Positions 43,008 through 51,746 of a stretch of DNA of 64,000 nucleotides are shown piece after piece (within the stretch, counting starts at the first letter, position 1; each line of letters opens with the position of its first letter). Source of the stretch: Collinsella sp. AF23-2. GTDB taxonomy: Bacteria > Actinomycetota > Coriobacteriia > Coriobacteriales > Coriobacteriaceae. The DNA is taken from the NCBI RefSeq assembly GCF_003459245.1, contig NZ_QRVG01000008.1:22865-86864 (forward strand), given 5' to 3'. The notes beneath the pieces were generated by a model. That model searched no databases. It was not told the DNA's origin and was given only the letters and a program-made list of their open reading frames with translations. Made by a program: the position numbers and the translations under genes.

Positions 43008-43910
43008 TTAGTTGGCATGGATGATGCGGTTGAGTTCGTCGAGGTATTGCTGCAAGAGGGGAGAGGGCTTGCGCTCGTCGTGCATGATATAGCCTACGCG
43101 CATCGTTGGGGCGTCTGCTAACGGGATCGATGCCATACCCCATTGCATTTCATTGGAGAGGACACCGGTCGACAGGGTGTAACCGTTCGACGTGATAAGT
43201 AAGTTAGTAAGTGTTCCGCGGTCCGAGATTCGTATGTTGCGGTCGCAAGGGATATAGCTAAAAGGTTCCTCGGCGTAATAGAAGGAGTTTGAGGTTCCCT
43301 GCTCAAAGCTGTAGCGCGTATAGGGCGTGAGGTCGGCAAGGGAGAGCTGAGGGCGACGTGCGAGCGGGTGGCGCTCGCTTACGAAGACGTGGACCGTCGC
43401 GTCGAAGAGGGGATGGAAGCTCGCGCGCGCATCGGCAAAAGCCTTCTGCAGAACGCGGGTGTTAAAGTCGTCCAGATAGAGGATGCCGATGTCGCTGCGA
43501 AACGCGCGGACGTCATCGATGATCTGCGATGTGGTGGTCTCACGCATGATGAACTCGAACTTGCTGTCGCGGCAGCGCTCGACGACGTTGACAAAGGCCT
43601 CGACCGAAAACGCGTAGTGTTGGGCCGAGATGGCAAGGCGCGCCTGGGGTGTACCGCCGTCCTCGTAGCGGGCCTCGAGCATATCTGCCTGCTCCACGAC
43701 CTGGCGTGCATAACCTAAAAGTTCGGTACCGTCGTTGGTGAGCGTGACGCCGCGGCTGGAGCGCGTAAAGATCTCCAGATGGAGCTCCTGTTCCAGGCTT
43801 TTGACGGCATTGGAGATATTGGACTGTGCCGTATAGAGGCGCTGAGCTGCGGCGTTGATTGAACCGGACTCTGCCACGGCGATCAAAAACCGAAGCTGTT
43901 GGAGGGTCAT
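43008..43910 (-). CDS. LysR-family transcriptional regulator
   Basis: 300 residues. The N-terminal winged helix-turn-helix includes MTLQQLRFLIAVAESGSI and ISNAVKSLEQELHLEIF; the effector domain follows. It is transcribed away from metY, with 158 nt between it and the leader ORF. It is therefore a candidate regulator of sulfur amino acid synthesis, as with CysB/CmbR-type proteins. The ligand is unknown. Confidence 0.88.
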   Translation of the reverse strand: MTLQQLRFLIAVAESGSINAAAQRLYTAQSNISNAVKSLEQELHLEIFTRSSRGVTLTNDGTELLGYARQVVEQADMLEARYEDGGTPQARLAISAQHYAFSVEAFVNVVERCRDSKFEFIMRETTTSQIIDDVRAFRSDIGILYLDDFNTRVLQKAFADARASFHPLFDATVHVFVSERHPLARRPQLSLADLTPYTRYSFEQGTSNSFYYAEEPFSYIPCDRNIRISDRGTLTNLLITSNGYTLSTGVLSNEMQWGMASIPLADAPTMRVGYIMHDERKPSPLLQQYLDELNRIIHAN

Positions 43911-43925
43911 CGGCTCCTGTCCTTT

Positions 43926-43951
43926 CGATAACTATCTAAAAAACCGATAAC
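43926..43951. promoter_or_regulatory. Direct repeat CGATAAC in the LysR-metY intergenic region
   Basis: CGATAAC occurs at 43926-43932 and 43945-43951, 19 bp apart, just upstream of the lysR start. The position and spacing suit a LysR-type binding site, but the repeat is short. Confidence 0.35.
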
Positions 43952-44068
43952 AGGTTAGCGCTTTTAAGTGATTGACCGAGGGAAACAATGCTCGTACTAT
44001 TCAAAACACACAAAGGCGGTAGGTAATTAAGCCAACCACGGAATCGGGATGCGAAAGGAGGCCCGCAT

Positions 44069-44122
44069 ATGAATTGCTTACCAAGACGAATGCCGGGCTC
44101 CTGTTTGCGTCCGTCGGCGTGA
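44069..44122 (+). CDS. 17-residue leader peptide upstream of metY
   Basis: A short ORF encoding MNCLPRRMPGSCLRPSA, with a very strong ribosome site GAAAGGAGG 7 nt before its ATG. It ends 61 nt before metY. Two Cys and two Met residues are consistent with translation-coupled sensing of sulfur amino acids, although they are not clustered. No clear terminator hairpin follows, so the mechanism is open. Confidence 0.6.
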   Translation: MNCLPRRMPGSCLRPSA

Positions 44123-44183
44123 TCAGGAGACAGCGACTTACTTCTCTCTTTTTATTTACTTTCGTTCGATCAAGGAGATCATC

Positions 44184-45494
44184 ATGAGCCAGTTCATCAA
44201 CAACCCCGAGCACACCTTTGGTTTCGATACCCTGCAGCTGCACGTTGGCCAGGAGAGCGCCGATCCTGCATCCGACTCCCGTGCCGTGCCTATCTATCAA
44301 ACCACGAGCTATGTGTTCCACAACTCCCAGCACGCCGCCGACCGCTTTGGTCTTGCCGACGCCGGTAACATCTACGGCCGTCTGACCAACTCCACCCAGG
44401 GCGTCTTCGAGGACCGTATCGCCGCGCTCGAGGGTGGCGTGGCCGGTCTTGCCGTCGCCTCCGGTGCCGCTGCCATCACCTATACCCTGCAGGCACTTGC
44501 CCAGGCTGGTGACCACGTGGTCGCCCAGAAGACCATCTACGGCGGTTCCTACAACCTGCTGGAGCATACGCTCTCACAGTTTGGCGTCGAGACCACGTTT
44601 GTCGACGCCCATAACCTGGACGAGGTCGAGGGTGCCATCAAGGACAACACCACGGTCATCTACCTCGAGACGCTCGGCAACCCCAACTCCGACATCCCCA
44701 ACATCGACGCCATCTCCGAGATCGCCAAGAAGCACGGTCTGCCGGTTGTCGTCGACAACACCTTCGGCACCCCGTATCTGTTCCGTCCGCTGGAGCATGG
44801 TGCCAACATCGTCGTCCACTCCGCAACCAAGTTCATCGGCGGCCACGGCACCTCGCTGGGCGGTGTGATTGTCGACGGCGGTAACTTCGATTGGAAGGCG
44901 AGTGGCAAGTACGCCCAGATCGCCGAGCCCAACCCCTCCTACCATGGTGTCTCGTTTGCCGAGGCTGCCGGCCCCGCCGCCTTCGCGACCTATGTCCGCG
45001 CTATCCTGCTGCGTGATGAGGGCGCCTGCATCAGCCCGTTCAACGCCTGGGTCCTGCTCCAGGGCACCGAGACTCTGTCGCTGCGCGTTGACCGTCATGT
45101 CGAGAACACCAAGAAGGTCGTTGAGTTCCTGACCGGTGACAGCCACGTCGCCAAGGTGAACCACCCGAGCCTGCCTGAGCACCCCGATCACGAGCTCTAT
45201 CAGAAGTACTTCCCCAACGGCGGTGCCTCGATCTTTACCTTTGAGATTAAGGGTGGCCAGGAGGCAGCTTGGAAGTTCATCGATCATCTGCAGGTGTTCT
45301 CGCTGCTCGCCAACGTGGCCGACGTCAAGTCGCTCGTCGTGCACCCGGCTACTACCACGCACTCCCAGCTCTCTGCCGAGGAGCTCGCCGAGCAGAACAT
45401 CACGCCCTCCACGATCCGTCTTTCCATCGGTACCGAGAACGCCGAGGATATCATTTGGGATCTGAAGCAGGCCTTCGCCGCGCTGGACGAGTAA
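44184..45494 (+). CDS. metY: O-acetylhomoserine sulfhydrylase
   Basis: 436 residues, the usual length of MetY rather than the shorter MetB/MetC. It is a PLP enzyme with VVHSATKFIGGHGTSLGG containing the PLP Lys, and GRLTNSTQGVFEDRIAALEGG. It condenses O-acetylhomoserine with sulfide to homocysteine for methionine synthesis. AAGGAG precedes the ATG. It is divergent from a LysR gene and preceded by a leader ORF. A terminator follows at 45556. Confidence 0.93.
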   Translation: MSQFINNPEHTFGFDTLQLHVGQESADPASDSRAVPIYQTTSYVFHNSQHAADRFGLADAGNIYGRLTNSTQGVFEDRIAALEGGVAGLAVASGAAAITYTLQALAQAGDHVVAQKTIYGGSYNLLEHTLSQFGVETTFVDAHNLDEVEGAIKDNTTVIYLETLGNPNSDIPNIDAISEIAKKHGLPVVVDNTFGTPYLFRPLEHGANIVVHSATKFIGGHGTSLGGVIVDGGNFDWKASGKYAQIAEPNPSYHGVSFAEAAGPAAFATYVRAILLRDEGACISPFNAWVLLQGTETLSLRVDRHVENTKKVVEFLTGDSHVAKVNHPSLPEHPDHELYQKYFPNGGASIFTFEIKGGQEAAWKFIDHLQVFSLLANVADVKSLVVHPATTTHSQLSAEELAEQNITPSTIRLSIGTENAEDIIWDLKQAFAALDE

Positions 45495-45555
45495 GGCGAC
45501 TTGTGCAAGGACCCCTTGCGACTCGATAGGTATAACTGTATTAAATGCCTGCTCA

Positions 45556-45597
45556 AGGCGCCTGTGCGAACAGTGTTTGCGCAGGCGCCTTTTTTGC
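45556..45597 (+). terminator. Terminator after metY
   Basis: AGGCGCCTGTGC and GCGCAGGCGCCT arms followed by TTTTTTG. Confidence 0.88.
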
Positions 45598-45806
45598 ATA
45601 GAAATGTCTGGAAAACAGGCTTTTTAGCGTCGAATATCCAATCTAGATATGGAAAACTCCTGTTAAGTGAATGTGAGTTTTACGCAAATGACGTGCGCCT
45701 TTTGAGAAAAACCGCAGGTCGCGAATTGCTCAGGGTACTATGCAGCGCGATCGAATCACACGCAGCTTAAACGCAGCAAAAACTCACTACGGAGGTTTCC
45801 AGCTAC
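45598..45806 (+). other. Leader region of the secreted-protein gene
   Basis: About 210 nt without a gene of its own, ending in GGAGG (45792-45796) before the next ATG. No convincing promoter pair is picked out by eye. Confidence 0.35.
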
Positions 45807-46574
45807 ATGAGGATCGATTCACGAAAACCGAAGGCCGCCGCCCTTTCTGCCACGCTGGCCGTGGCGCTTTTGGTAAGTGCCAGCGTAACCGAGGCCCATG
45901 CGGCGACGCTGTCCGACGCGGTTGGGTCCACGCCCTCCGAGGCCACGTTGATGCAGCCCGTCGATTATCGCGGCGACGGTTTTGGCTCCATGCAGGAGTG
46001 GAACGCCTCCATGGGTGCCAAGCGCGACTCTTTGGAAGTTCGCGCTCAAATTATCATGAACATGTATGGCGACTATGCCACCGATGACGAGCGTGCCGTG
46101 CTTCAAGAGTGCATTGACGGCGCGGGCAGCCTTTTGACGATGGAGGAGGTCGACGCTAAGTCGACCGAGCTCGATGAACTGCGCGCCACGCTCGAGGACG
46201 CCAAACGCGAGGCGCTTGAGCTTGAGGCCGCCGAGGCCGAGGCCGCTCAGGCTTCGTATTACAACGCCGGCTACGGCTCGTCGTACGCTGCCGCCGCTTA
46301 CTATGCGAACGGCTCGGGCCTGACACGCTCCGGTGGCGTTAACAACTTTAATGGCCGTCGTGAGACCTACTACAGCAGCAACGTGCTGTACCATTACCGC
46401 ACGGGTGAGTGGACGCAGGATTCCGAGGGCTTTTGGCGTGATTCCGACGGCTACTACGTCGTGGCTGCGGGCGATAAGGCCCAGGGCTCGACTTTTACGG
46501 GCTCTAAGGGCGAGTGCAAGGTCTACGATTCGGGCTGCGCAGCCGGAACCACCGATTACTACACCGGTTGGTAA
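45807..46574 (+). CDS. Secreted protein with coiled coil and C-terminal barwin/3D-like domain
   Basis: 255 residues. Signal peptide residues about 1-32 end in a probable cleavage after AHA. About 95-150 is acidic, Ala/Glu-rich and likely coiled coil. About 170-255 contains RRETYYSSNVLYHYRTGEW, DGYYVVAAGD and KVYDSGCAAG. This resembles the domain found at the end of Firmicute cell-wall 3D/RlpA-like proteins. The likely place is outside the cell, perhaps in peptidoglycan; the activity is unknown. There is no lipobox or sorting signal. Confidence 0.7.
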   Translation: MRIDSRKPKAAALSATLAVALLVSASVTEAHAATLSDAVGSTPSEATLMQPVDYRGDGFGSMQEWNASMGAKRDSLEVRAQIIMNMYGDYATDDERAVLQECIDGAGSLLTMEEVDAKSTELDELRATLEDAKREALELEAAEAEAAQASYYNAGYGSSYAAAAYYANGSGLTRSGGVNNFNGRRETYYSSNVLYHYRTGEWTQDSEGFWRDSDGYYVVAAGDKAQGSTFTGSKGECKVYDSGCAAGTTDYYTGW

Positions 46575-46601
46575 TCTGCCGGCACCGATTTGATGCGACT
46601 G

Positions 46602-46650
46602 ACGGGCGTCTTTACCGAGCTTTCGGGCAACGTAAAGGCGCCCGTTTTAT
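46602..46650 (+). terminator. Terminator after the secreted-protein gene
   Basis: ACGGGCG and CGCCCGT arms with inner TTTAC/GTAAA pairing, followed by TTTATAT. Confidence 0.75.
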
Positions 46651-46760
46651 ATATGCGCTTGGGTTAACAGAGCCCTTACCGTGGCACTACGTTGGGCATA
46701 TGGGCGCGGGGCACACTAAGTCATGAGAAGCAAGGTCTTTCCCGTGGAGGAAGTGGTCTC

Positions 46761-46979
46761 ATGAACGCTCGAGATATCGCTATTGCCGTCGTTGCCCTTT
46801 TGATCGGATGTCTTGGTCCGACGGCGGCGCTCGTTGCCGGCTCGCAGTCCGCCACGGGCGCCGCTCCTGTGATTGTGGGCACCTTGATTGCAGCGGCGCT
46901 GCTGGGAAGCGCCGGCGTGCTGCTTTGCCGCGATGACGAGGACGAGGTTCCGGAATCGCAAAATAAGCCTCAGTTTTAG
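46761..46979 (+). CDS. Small two-segment membrane protein
   Basis: 72 residues with hydrophobic segments at about 6-26 and 34-55 and an acidic tail DDEDEVPE. GGAGG lies 10 nt before the ATG. No family is recognised. It stands alone between terminators. Confidence 0.6.
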   Translation: MNARDIAIAVVALLIGCLGPTAALVAGSQSATGAAPVIVGTLIAAALLGSAGVLLCRDDEDEVPESQNKPQF

Positions 46980-46995
46980 CCTCGAGCTAAATGCA

Positions 46996-47035
46996 ACAGG
47001 CCTTCGCGAATGACGGAGTCCTCGCGAAGGCCTGT
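46996..47035. terminator. Bidirectional terminator
   Basis: ACAGGCCTTCGCGA and TCGCGAAGGCCTGT, a perfect 14-bp stem, between convergent genes. Confidence 0.8.
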
Positions 47036-47070
47036 CTGCTTGTATTGCGCGCGTCGCGATGCGGCCGAGG

Positions 47071-47985
47071 CTACCAGCTGCTTTCTATTTCGCGAATCCT
47101 CTGGTAGAGCCAATCGTTTTGCGGCACTTGGATGTCGTGTTTGGCGGCAAGGCGGCAAATGGTGCCCGCGAACTCATCAACCTCGGTTTTGCGCCTTGCG
47201 ACGCGGTCTTGAGCCATCGAGGGCATACCGGCGGGGTCGATTCCTTCGATGAGGTGCACCATCTGCGTCAGGTCTGCCTCGGTCAGCTCAATGCCCTCGG
47301 CATTGGCGACCGCAAGTGTCTCTCGCATGGCAGAGACAAAGCAGCGACGCTGCTCGGAGCCCGGCTCCGTGGCGCTTCCGTAGGTCCCGCCGTACGCCAT
47401 ACAGGTCTGGTTGATGCCGTCGTTGAGCATGAGTTTGGCCCACATGCGGTGCGCAATGTCGCTCTCGACGGTATGGGCGATGCCGCAGCGTGTGCAGAGC
47501 TTGTCGATGGCGGTGACGGTTGCGGGCTCGGTGCCTGCTGCCGCGCCAAAGCGAATCTCTCCCGTATTGGTAAAGGTGAGTGCGCCGTCGAGGAACACGG
47601 CATCCATACCCTGGCAAATACCAAGAACGGTATGCTTCCAGCCAAAGCGCTCGGCAATCTTTTGCTCGCTCGTAATGCCGTTGCACAGCGAGGCGATGAG
47701 CGTGTTGGGTCCCACGACGCGCTCCATAGTCTTGAGTGCTTGGTTGAGTCCCGTCGTCTTGACCGTGAGAATGACCAGATCGGCGGGCGTTGCCTCACTG
47801 ACGCGCACGGACTTGAGTGCGCAGGGCTCGCCGTTGACCGTAAGGGCGTCGCCTGCGTGACGCTCGAAACGGGCGTCGTCCATAATGTATTCGACGGCAT
47901 CGTTGCCGAGCGTCTTGGCAATCATGCTGCCATAGAGTAGGCCGACGCCACCCTTGCCGATAAAGACAACCTTGTTGATCTGCAC
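47071..47985 (-). CDS. 2-dehydropantoate 2-reductase family protein
   Basis: 304 residues with an N-terminal NADP-binding fold (KVVFIGKGGVGLLYG) and the KPR C-terminal region (KLMLNDGINQTCMAYGGTYG). It belongs to the ketopantoate reductase family. Paralogues are common, so a role in pantothenate synthesis is not certain. A GTG start at 47985 is 9 nt after GAGGAG; an ATG at 47994 touches that site. Confidence 0.82.
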   Translation of the reverse strand: MQINKVVFIGKGGVGLLYGSMIAKTLGNDAVEYIMDDARFERHAGDALTVNGEPCALKSVRVSEATPADLVILTVKTTGLNQALKTMERVVGPNTLIASLCNGITSEQKIAERFGWKHTVLGICQGMDAVFLDGALTFTNTGEIRFGAAAGTEPATVTAIDKLCTRCGIAHTVESDIAHRMWAKLMLNDGINQTCMAYGGTYGSATEPGSEQRRCFVSAMRETLAVANAEGIELTEADLTQMVHLIEGIDPAGMPSMAQDRVARRKTEVDEFAGTICRLAAKHDIQVPQNDWLYQRIREIESSW

Positions 47986-48002
47986 GTGAATCATCTCCTC
48001 AC

Positions 48003-48029
48003 AAAAAGGCGCCCGCGTGCGGGGCGCCT
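48003..48029 (-). terminator. Terminator on the minus strand
   Basis: AGGCGCCC and GGGGCGCCT arms; read on the minus strand the hairpin is followed by TTTTT. It would end transcription of the short ORF at 48111-48305 before the reductase gene. Confidence 0.75.
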
Positions 48030-48110
48030 GGTGGATTGTATGCCGCTGGAGCATGTTGTGTGCGCCGGATAGCCGTATTTAGAAGAACAAACGCATGGGA
48101 ACACGGGAAC

Positions 48111-48305
48111 TTATGACGCGGGGCAGACCGCAAAGACGCGTGCGGGGTATCCGACGCCATCACGCACCTTGGGGAAAGTGCAGAAGATGACAGCACCCGT
48201 GGCGGGAAGCTCGTCCAGATGGTCCATGACCTCGATCTGGTAACGGTCGACCGAAAGGATGTATTGCTCGCTCGGGTAGGGGTAGGCGTCCTCGCGCGTG
48301 GTCAC
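48111..48305 (-). pseudogene. C-terminal remnant of a cyclase/arylformamidase-family protein
   Basis: A 64-residue frame containing IEVMDHLDELPATGA followed by KVRDGVGYPARVFA. This looks like the last 45 residues of KynB-type cyclases (pattern IVEHL..LP..G...KV.G.G..P.R.FA). The metal-binding N-terminal domain is absent. It still has a GTG start with GAAAAGAGG upstream and its own terminator, so a short product may be made, but cyclase activity is not expected. Confidence 0.5.
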
Positions 48306-48467
48306 GCTCGCCTCTTTTCATTGGGCTTTTTGCTGATGTTAATGCGGTGCCGTGACAGCTCGATTTCTGCTGCGTTACGATACGTTCTCGATTGCGATTC
48401 CACGATGTTTCGGCCGCGTGACCATTGTGTTTCGCCTTGCCGAGCGCTGATGGCGAAGGGAGGGTCC

Positions 48468-49658
48468 GTGCAATACCGCGTTGACTCCAAAAGTGGTAAC
48501 CGAATATCTGCTCTGGGCCTGGGCTGTATGAGGTTTCCCGGTGCGCCGGGCCATCCGGATGCGAAGACAGCCGATGCCATCATCTCCCGTGCGGTGGAGC
48601 AGGGGATTAATTATCTGGATACCGCGTACCTCTATCCCGGTAATGAGGTGTGCGTGGGCGCCTCACTTGAGCGCTTGGGGCTGCGCGACCGGGTGTTGCT
48701 GGCGACTAAGTTGCCGCACGCCTCGTGTGTATGCACGGGGGATTTCGACCGTTTCTTTGATGAGCAGCTGCGTCGGCTGCGGACCGACCATATCGACTAT
48801 TACCTTATGCACAACATCACCTCGCCCGCTCAGTGGGAACGTGTGGTGGCGCTGGGCATCGAGGACTGGATCGCGCGTCAAAAGGCGGCGGGGCGCATTC
48901 GCCAGATTGGTTTTTCGTATTACGGCAGCGCGGCGGATTTTCTGACGATGCTTGACGCGTACGATTGGGATTTTTGCCAGAACCAGTACAACTATGCCGG
49001 CGAGCGCTACCAAGCGGGAACGGCAGGGCTCATGGCGGCTGCGGAGCGCGGGCTCGCGGTGTTTGTGATGGAGCCGCTGCTGGGCGGTCGTCTAGCGGGC
49101 AAGTTACCGCCGCGGGCCCGCGCCGTGCTCGATGGCGCCCGTGACCCGCATTTGCGCACTCCTGCCGCCTGGGGGCTTTCGTGGGTGTGGAACCATCCTC
49201 AGGTGACGATGCTGCTTTCGGGTATGACCGATACCGCGCAAGTGGATGAGAACGCGGCGCTGGCTGACCGAGCCCTGCCGGATTCGATGACAGCTACTCA
49301 GCTCGATGCCATCGCGCACGTGCTGACGGAGTTTGAAAAATCGAATCGCGTGCCCTGCACGGGATGTGGCTATTGCATGCCGTGCCCTAAAGGCATCAAT
49401 ATCCCTGGGTGTTTTGCCGCCTACAACGCAAGCTATGCGCACAGCTGGTTTACGGGTCTATCGCAGTACTTTACGGCGAGCGCGGTGCGCACAAGCGAGC
49501 CCAAGTTGGTGAGCAATTGCGTCAAATGCGGCAAATGCGCGCGGCATTGTCCGCAGCACATCGATATCCCCGGGCGCTTGGACGCCGTACGCCGCCGTTT
49601 TCAGCCCGGCCCCGTGACGGCGGCGCTTAAGGCCTTCGGCAAAACGCGCTCCTCATGA
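48468..49658 (+). CDS. Aldo/keto reductase with C-terminal 4Fe-4S ferredoxin domain
   Basis: 396 residues. The aldo/keto reductase barrel (about 1-290) has LDTAYLYPGNE with the catalytic Tyr, TKLPH and YLMHNI. The C-terminal part has Cys motifs CTGCGYCMPCPKGINIP and CVKCGKCARHCP that fit two 4Fe-4S clusters. This fused form is common in anaerobes and probably passes electrons between ferredoxin and a carbonyl substrate. A GTG start at 48468 is supported by AAGGGAGGG; an ATG at 48450 is possible. Confidence 0.85.
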   Translation: MQYRVDSKSGNRISALGLGCMRFPGAPGHPDAKTADAIISRAVEQGINYLDTAYLYPGNEVCVGASLERLGLRDRVLLATKLPHASCVCTGDFDRFFDEQLRRLRTDHIDYYLMHNITSPAQWERVVALGIEDWIARQKAAGRIRQIGFSYYGSAADFLTMLDAYDWDFCQNQYNYAGERYQAGTAGLMAAAERGLAVFVMEPLLGGRLAGKLPPRARAVLDGARDPHLRTPAAWGLSWVWNHPQVTMLLSGMTDTAQVDENAALADRALPDSMTATQLDAIAHVLTEFEKSNRVPCTGCGYCMPCPKGINIPGCFAAYNASYAHSWFTGLSQYFTASAVRTSEPKLVSNCVKCGKCARHCPQHIDIPGRLDAVRRRFQPGPVTAALKAFGKTRSS

Positions 49659-49672
49659 CCCTTTTATAACGT

Positions 49673-49741
49673 GCGGTGGAATACGGTCTGTTTGCGCCAA
49701 AATAAGGCACCAATAGACCGTATTTCACCGCAACTGATGAG
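49673..49741 (+). repeat. Imperfect palindrome upstream of nfo
   Basis: GCGGTGGAATACGGTCT and AGACCGTATTTCACCGC arms; the single imperfect pair is a G-U wobble on the plus strand. The loop holds GCGCCAAAATAAGGCAC. No T-run. The CCAAAATAAG segment is also found in the repeats at 58480-58507. Confidence 0.5.
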
Positions 49742-49753
49742 GGGGAGCTGGGG

Positions 49754-50620
49754 ATGCTGACGATCGGGTGTCACCTATCCACGACGAAGGGCTATCGGGC
49801 GATGGGGGAGACGGCGCTGTCCATTGGCGCCAATACCTTTGCATTCTTTACGCGCAACCCGCGCGGCGGCAAGGCGAAAGACCTTGACATGGATGACGTG
49901 GCAGCCCTGCGCGAGCTTATGGAGCAAAACGATTTTGGTCCGCTCGTGGCTCATGCTCCGTATACCTATAACCCCTGCTCGGCCAAAGAGCGGGCGCGCG
50001 AGTTTGCCCTGGAGGCCATGGCAGAGGACCTGCAGCGCCTGGAAGCGCTGCCCGGCAACTACTACAACTTCCACCCCGGTGCGCATGTGGGGCAGGGCTC
50101 CGACGCTGGCATTCAGATGATCGTCGAAACTCTGTGCAAGGTGATGTTTGAGGGCCAGCAGACGACGGTGCTGCTCGAGACCATGGCCGGCAAGGGCACC
50201 GAGGTGGGCCGCAGCTTTGAGGAGCTGGCTCTCATCATCCAGGGCGTTGCCGACAAGCACCCCGAGCTGTCGGCCAAGCTGGGCGTTTGCTTGGACACCT
50301 GCCATGTGCATGATGCCGGCTATGACATCGTCCGCGATCTTGACGGCGTGCTTGACGAGTTCGATCGTGTGGTGGGTATCGAGCGCTTGCGCGCCGTGCA
50401 TATCAATGACTCCAAGAACCCCTGCGGCGCTCATAAGGATCGTCACGAGTGCATCGGCAAAGGCTACCTGGGTAGTGAAGAATTTGGCGGAGGTATGCGA
50501 GTTATGCAGAATATTGTATCGAATGGCCGCTTGCGCGCATTGCCATTCATTTTGGAGACACCGAACGAACTTGCAGGTTATGCGACTGAAATCAAACTGT
50601 TAAGGTCGTTGCAGCAGTAA
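49754..50620 (+). CDS. nfo: Endonuclease IV
   Basis: 288 residues with the trinuclear-zinc motifs [34 protein letters not shown] and [20 protein letters not shown]. It cuts DNA at abasic sites in base-excision repair. GAGGGGGAG precedes the ATG. Confidence 0.94.
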   Translation: MLTIGCHLSTTKGYRAMGETALSIGANTFAFFTRNPRGGKAKDLDMDDVAALRELMEQNDFGPLVAHAPYTYNPCSAKERAREFALEAMAEDLQRLEALPGNYYNFHPGAHVGQGSDAGIQMIVETLCKVMFEGQQTTVLLETMAGKGTEVGRSFEELALIIQGVADKHPELSAKLGVCLDTCHVHDAGYDIVRDLDGVLDEFDRVVGIERLRAVHINDSKNPCGAHKDRHECIGKGYLGSEEFGGGMRVMQNIVSNGRLRALPFILETPNELAGYATEIKLLRSLQQ

Positions 50621-50767
50621 TGCCTGCCATAAAGTGGAGTGCTCCATTCACGTTATGGGTTTGTTTCAATCAGTTTTCTGATTGCAGATTCTTCCAAGCG
50701 GGTGCATAATAACCCACAGTTTTTGCAGACCTCTGAATCACGTGGGGTCATTGGAAGGAGACTGATT

Positions 50768-51628
50768 ATGAAGCTGAAGAAGCTTGGCGCATTTGCCGCC
50801 ACGGGTGCTATGGCGCTCGCCCTCGCTCTGACGGGCTGCGGCTCGTCCAACGCCACCTCTGGTTCTGATGCCGGTTCCAGCAGCTCTGACGATGCTAAGG
50901 TCGAGAAGGTCGACGGCTCCAAGGAGTACGCGCTCGTCAAGGACAGTACGCTGACCGTCGGTACCTCTGCCGAGTACGCTCCGTTTGAGTACAAGGATGA
51001 CAACGGCGATTATCAAGGCTTTGACCTTGAACTCATCAAGGCTATCGGCGATAAGCTGGGCCTGGATGTCGAGTATGTCAACAATGACTTTGACACGCTG
51101 GTTCCGGGTGTCGCTTCGGGCGCCAAGTATGACGTTTCCATTGCGGCTATCACCGACACGCCCGAGCGTGAGAAGGAAGTCACTTTCTCTGATTCCTACT
51201 ACATGGACGATCAGGCTATTGTGACCAAGGTCGATAGCACCGACATCACGGCCGACAACTACAGCGAGAAGCTCAACAACGCTGACGCTACCATCATCGT
51301 CCAGTCTGGCTCGACCGCCGAGGCCTTTGCCCAGGAGAACTTCCCCAAGGCCAAGATTGTCCCCTACAAGGACGCTACCGAGTGCTTTAGCGCTCTGCAG
51401 TCCGATAAGGGCGACGCTGTAGTCACCAACCGCTCCGTTGCCAGCCAGCTGACCGCCGAGCAGTTCAACACCTGCCAGACCATCAAGCAGATTAGCACCG
51501 GCGAGGAGTACGCCATTGCCATCAACCAGGGCAACACCAAGCTCAAGGATGACATCAACCAGGCCATCAAGGACCTGACCGACGACGGTACCGTCGACGC
51601 CCTCATGGCTAAGTACAACATCAAGTAA
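50768..51628 (+). CDS. Amino-acid ABC transporter substrate-binding lipoprotein
   Basis: 286-residue family-3 binding protein. The signal has lipobox LTGC with Cys24, then a Ser-rich linker. The mature start is LTVGTSAEYAPFEYKDDNGDYQGFDLELI, typical of polar amino acid binders. GGAAGGAG precedes the ATG. It heads an operon with a permease and an ATPase. Ligand specificity is not readable. Confidence 0.9.
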   Translation: MKLKKLGAFAATGAMALALALTGCGSSNATSGSDAGSSSSDDAKVEKVDGSKEYALVKDSTLTVGTSAEYAPFEYKDDNGDYQGFDLELIKAIGDKLGLDVEYVNNDFDTLVPGVASGAKYDVSIAAITDTPEREKEVTFSDSYYMDDQAIVTKVDSTDITADNYSEKLNNADATIIVQSGSTAEAFAQENFPKAKIVPYKDATECFSALQSDKGDAVVTNRSVASQLTAEQFNTCQTIKQISTGEEYAIAINQGNTKLKDDINQAIKDLTDDGTVDALMAKYNIK

Positions 51629-51650
51629 AATAACTACTTGATTGCGCGCG

Positions 51651-51684
51651 GGCCCTTTCCGTTTTGGCGGAGAGGGCCTTTGCG
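51651..51684 (+). terminator. Hairpin between binding-protein and permease genes
   Basis: GGCCCTTTCCG and CGGAGAGGGCC arms around TTTTGG, followed by TTTGCG. A probable attenuator. Confidence 0.65.
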
Positions 51685-51746
51685 CTTCTCTTGACGGAGA
51701 GCTTTTCCGTCTCGTTTTGCCGGCAACTTCTACGATAGGAGCCACC

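Noticed and set aside
43960..44183. SAM riboswitch before metY
   Set aside because: No SAM-I or SAM-II core motifs or terminator were found; the leader ORF is the clearer feature.
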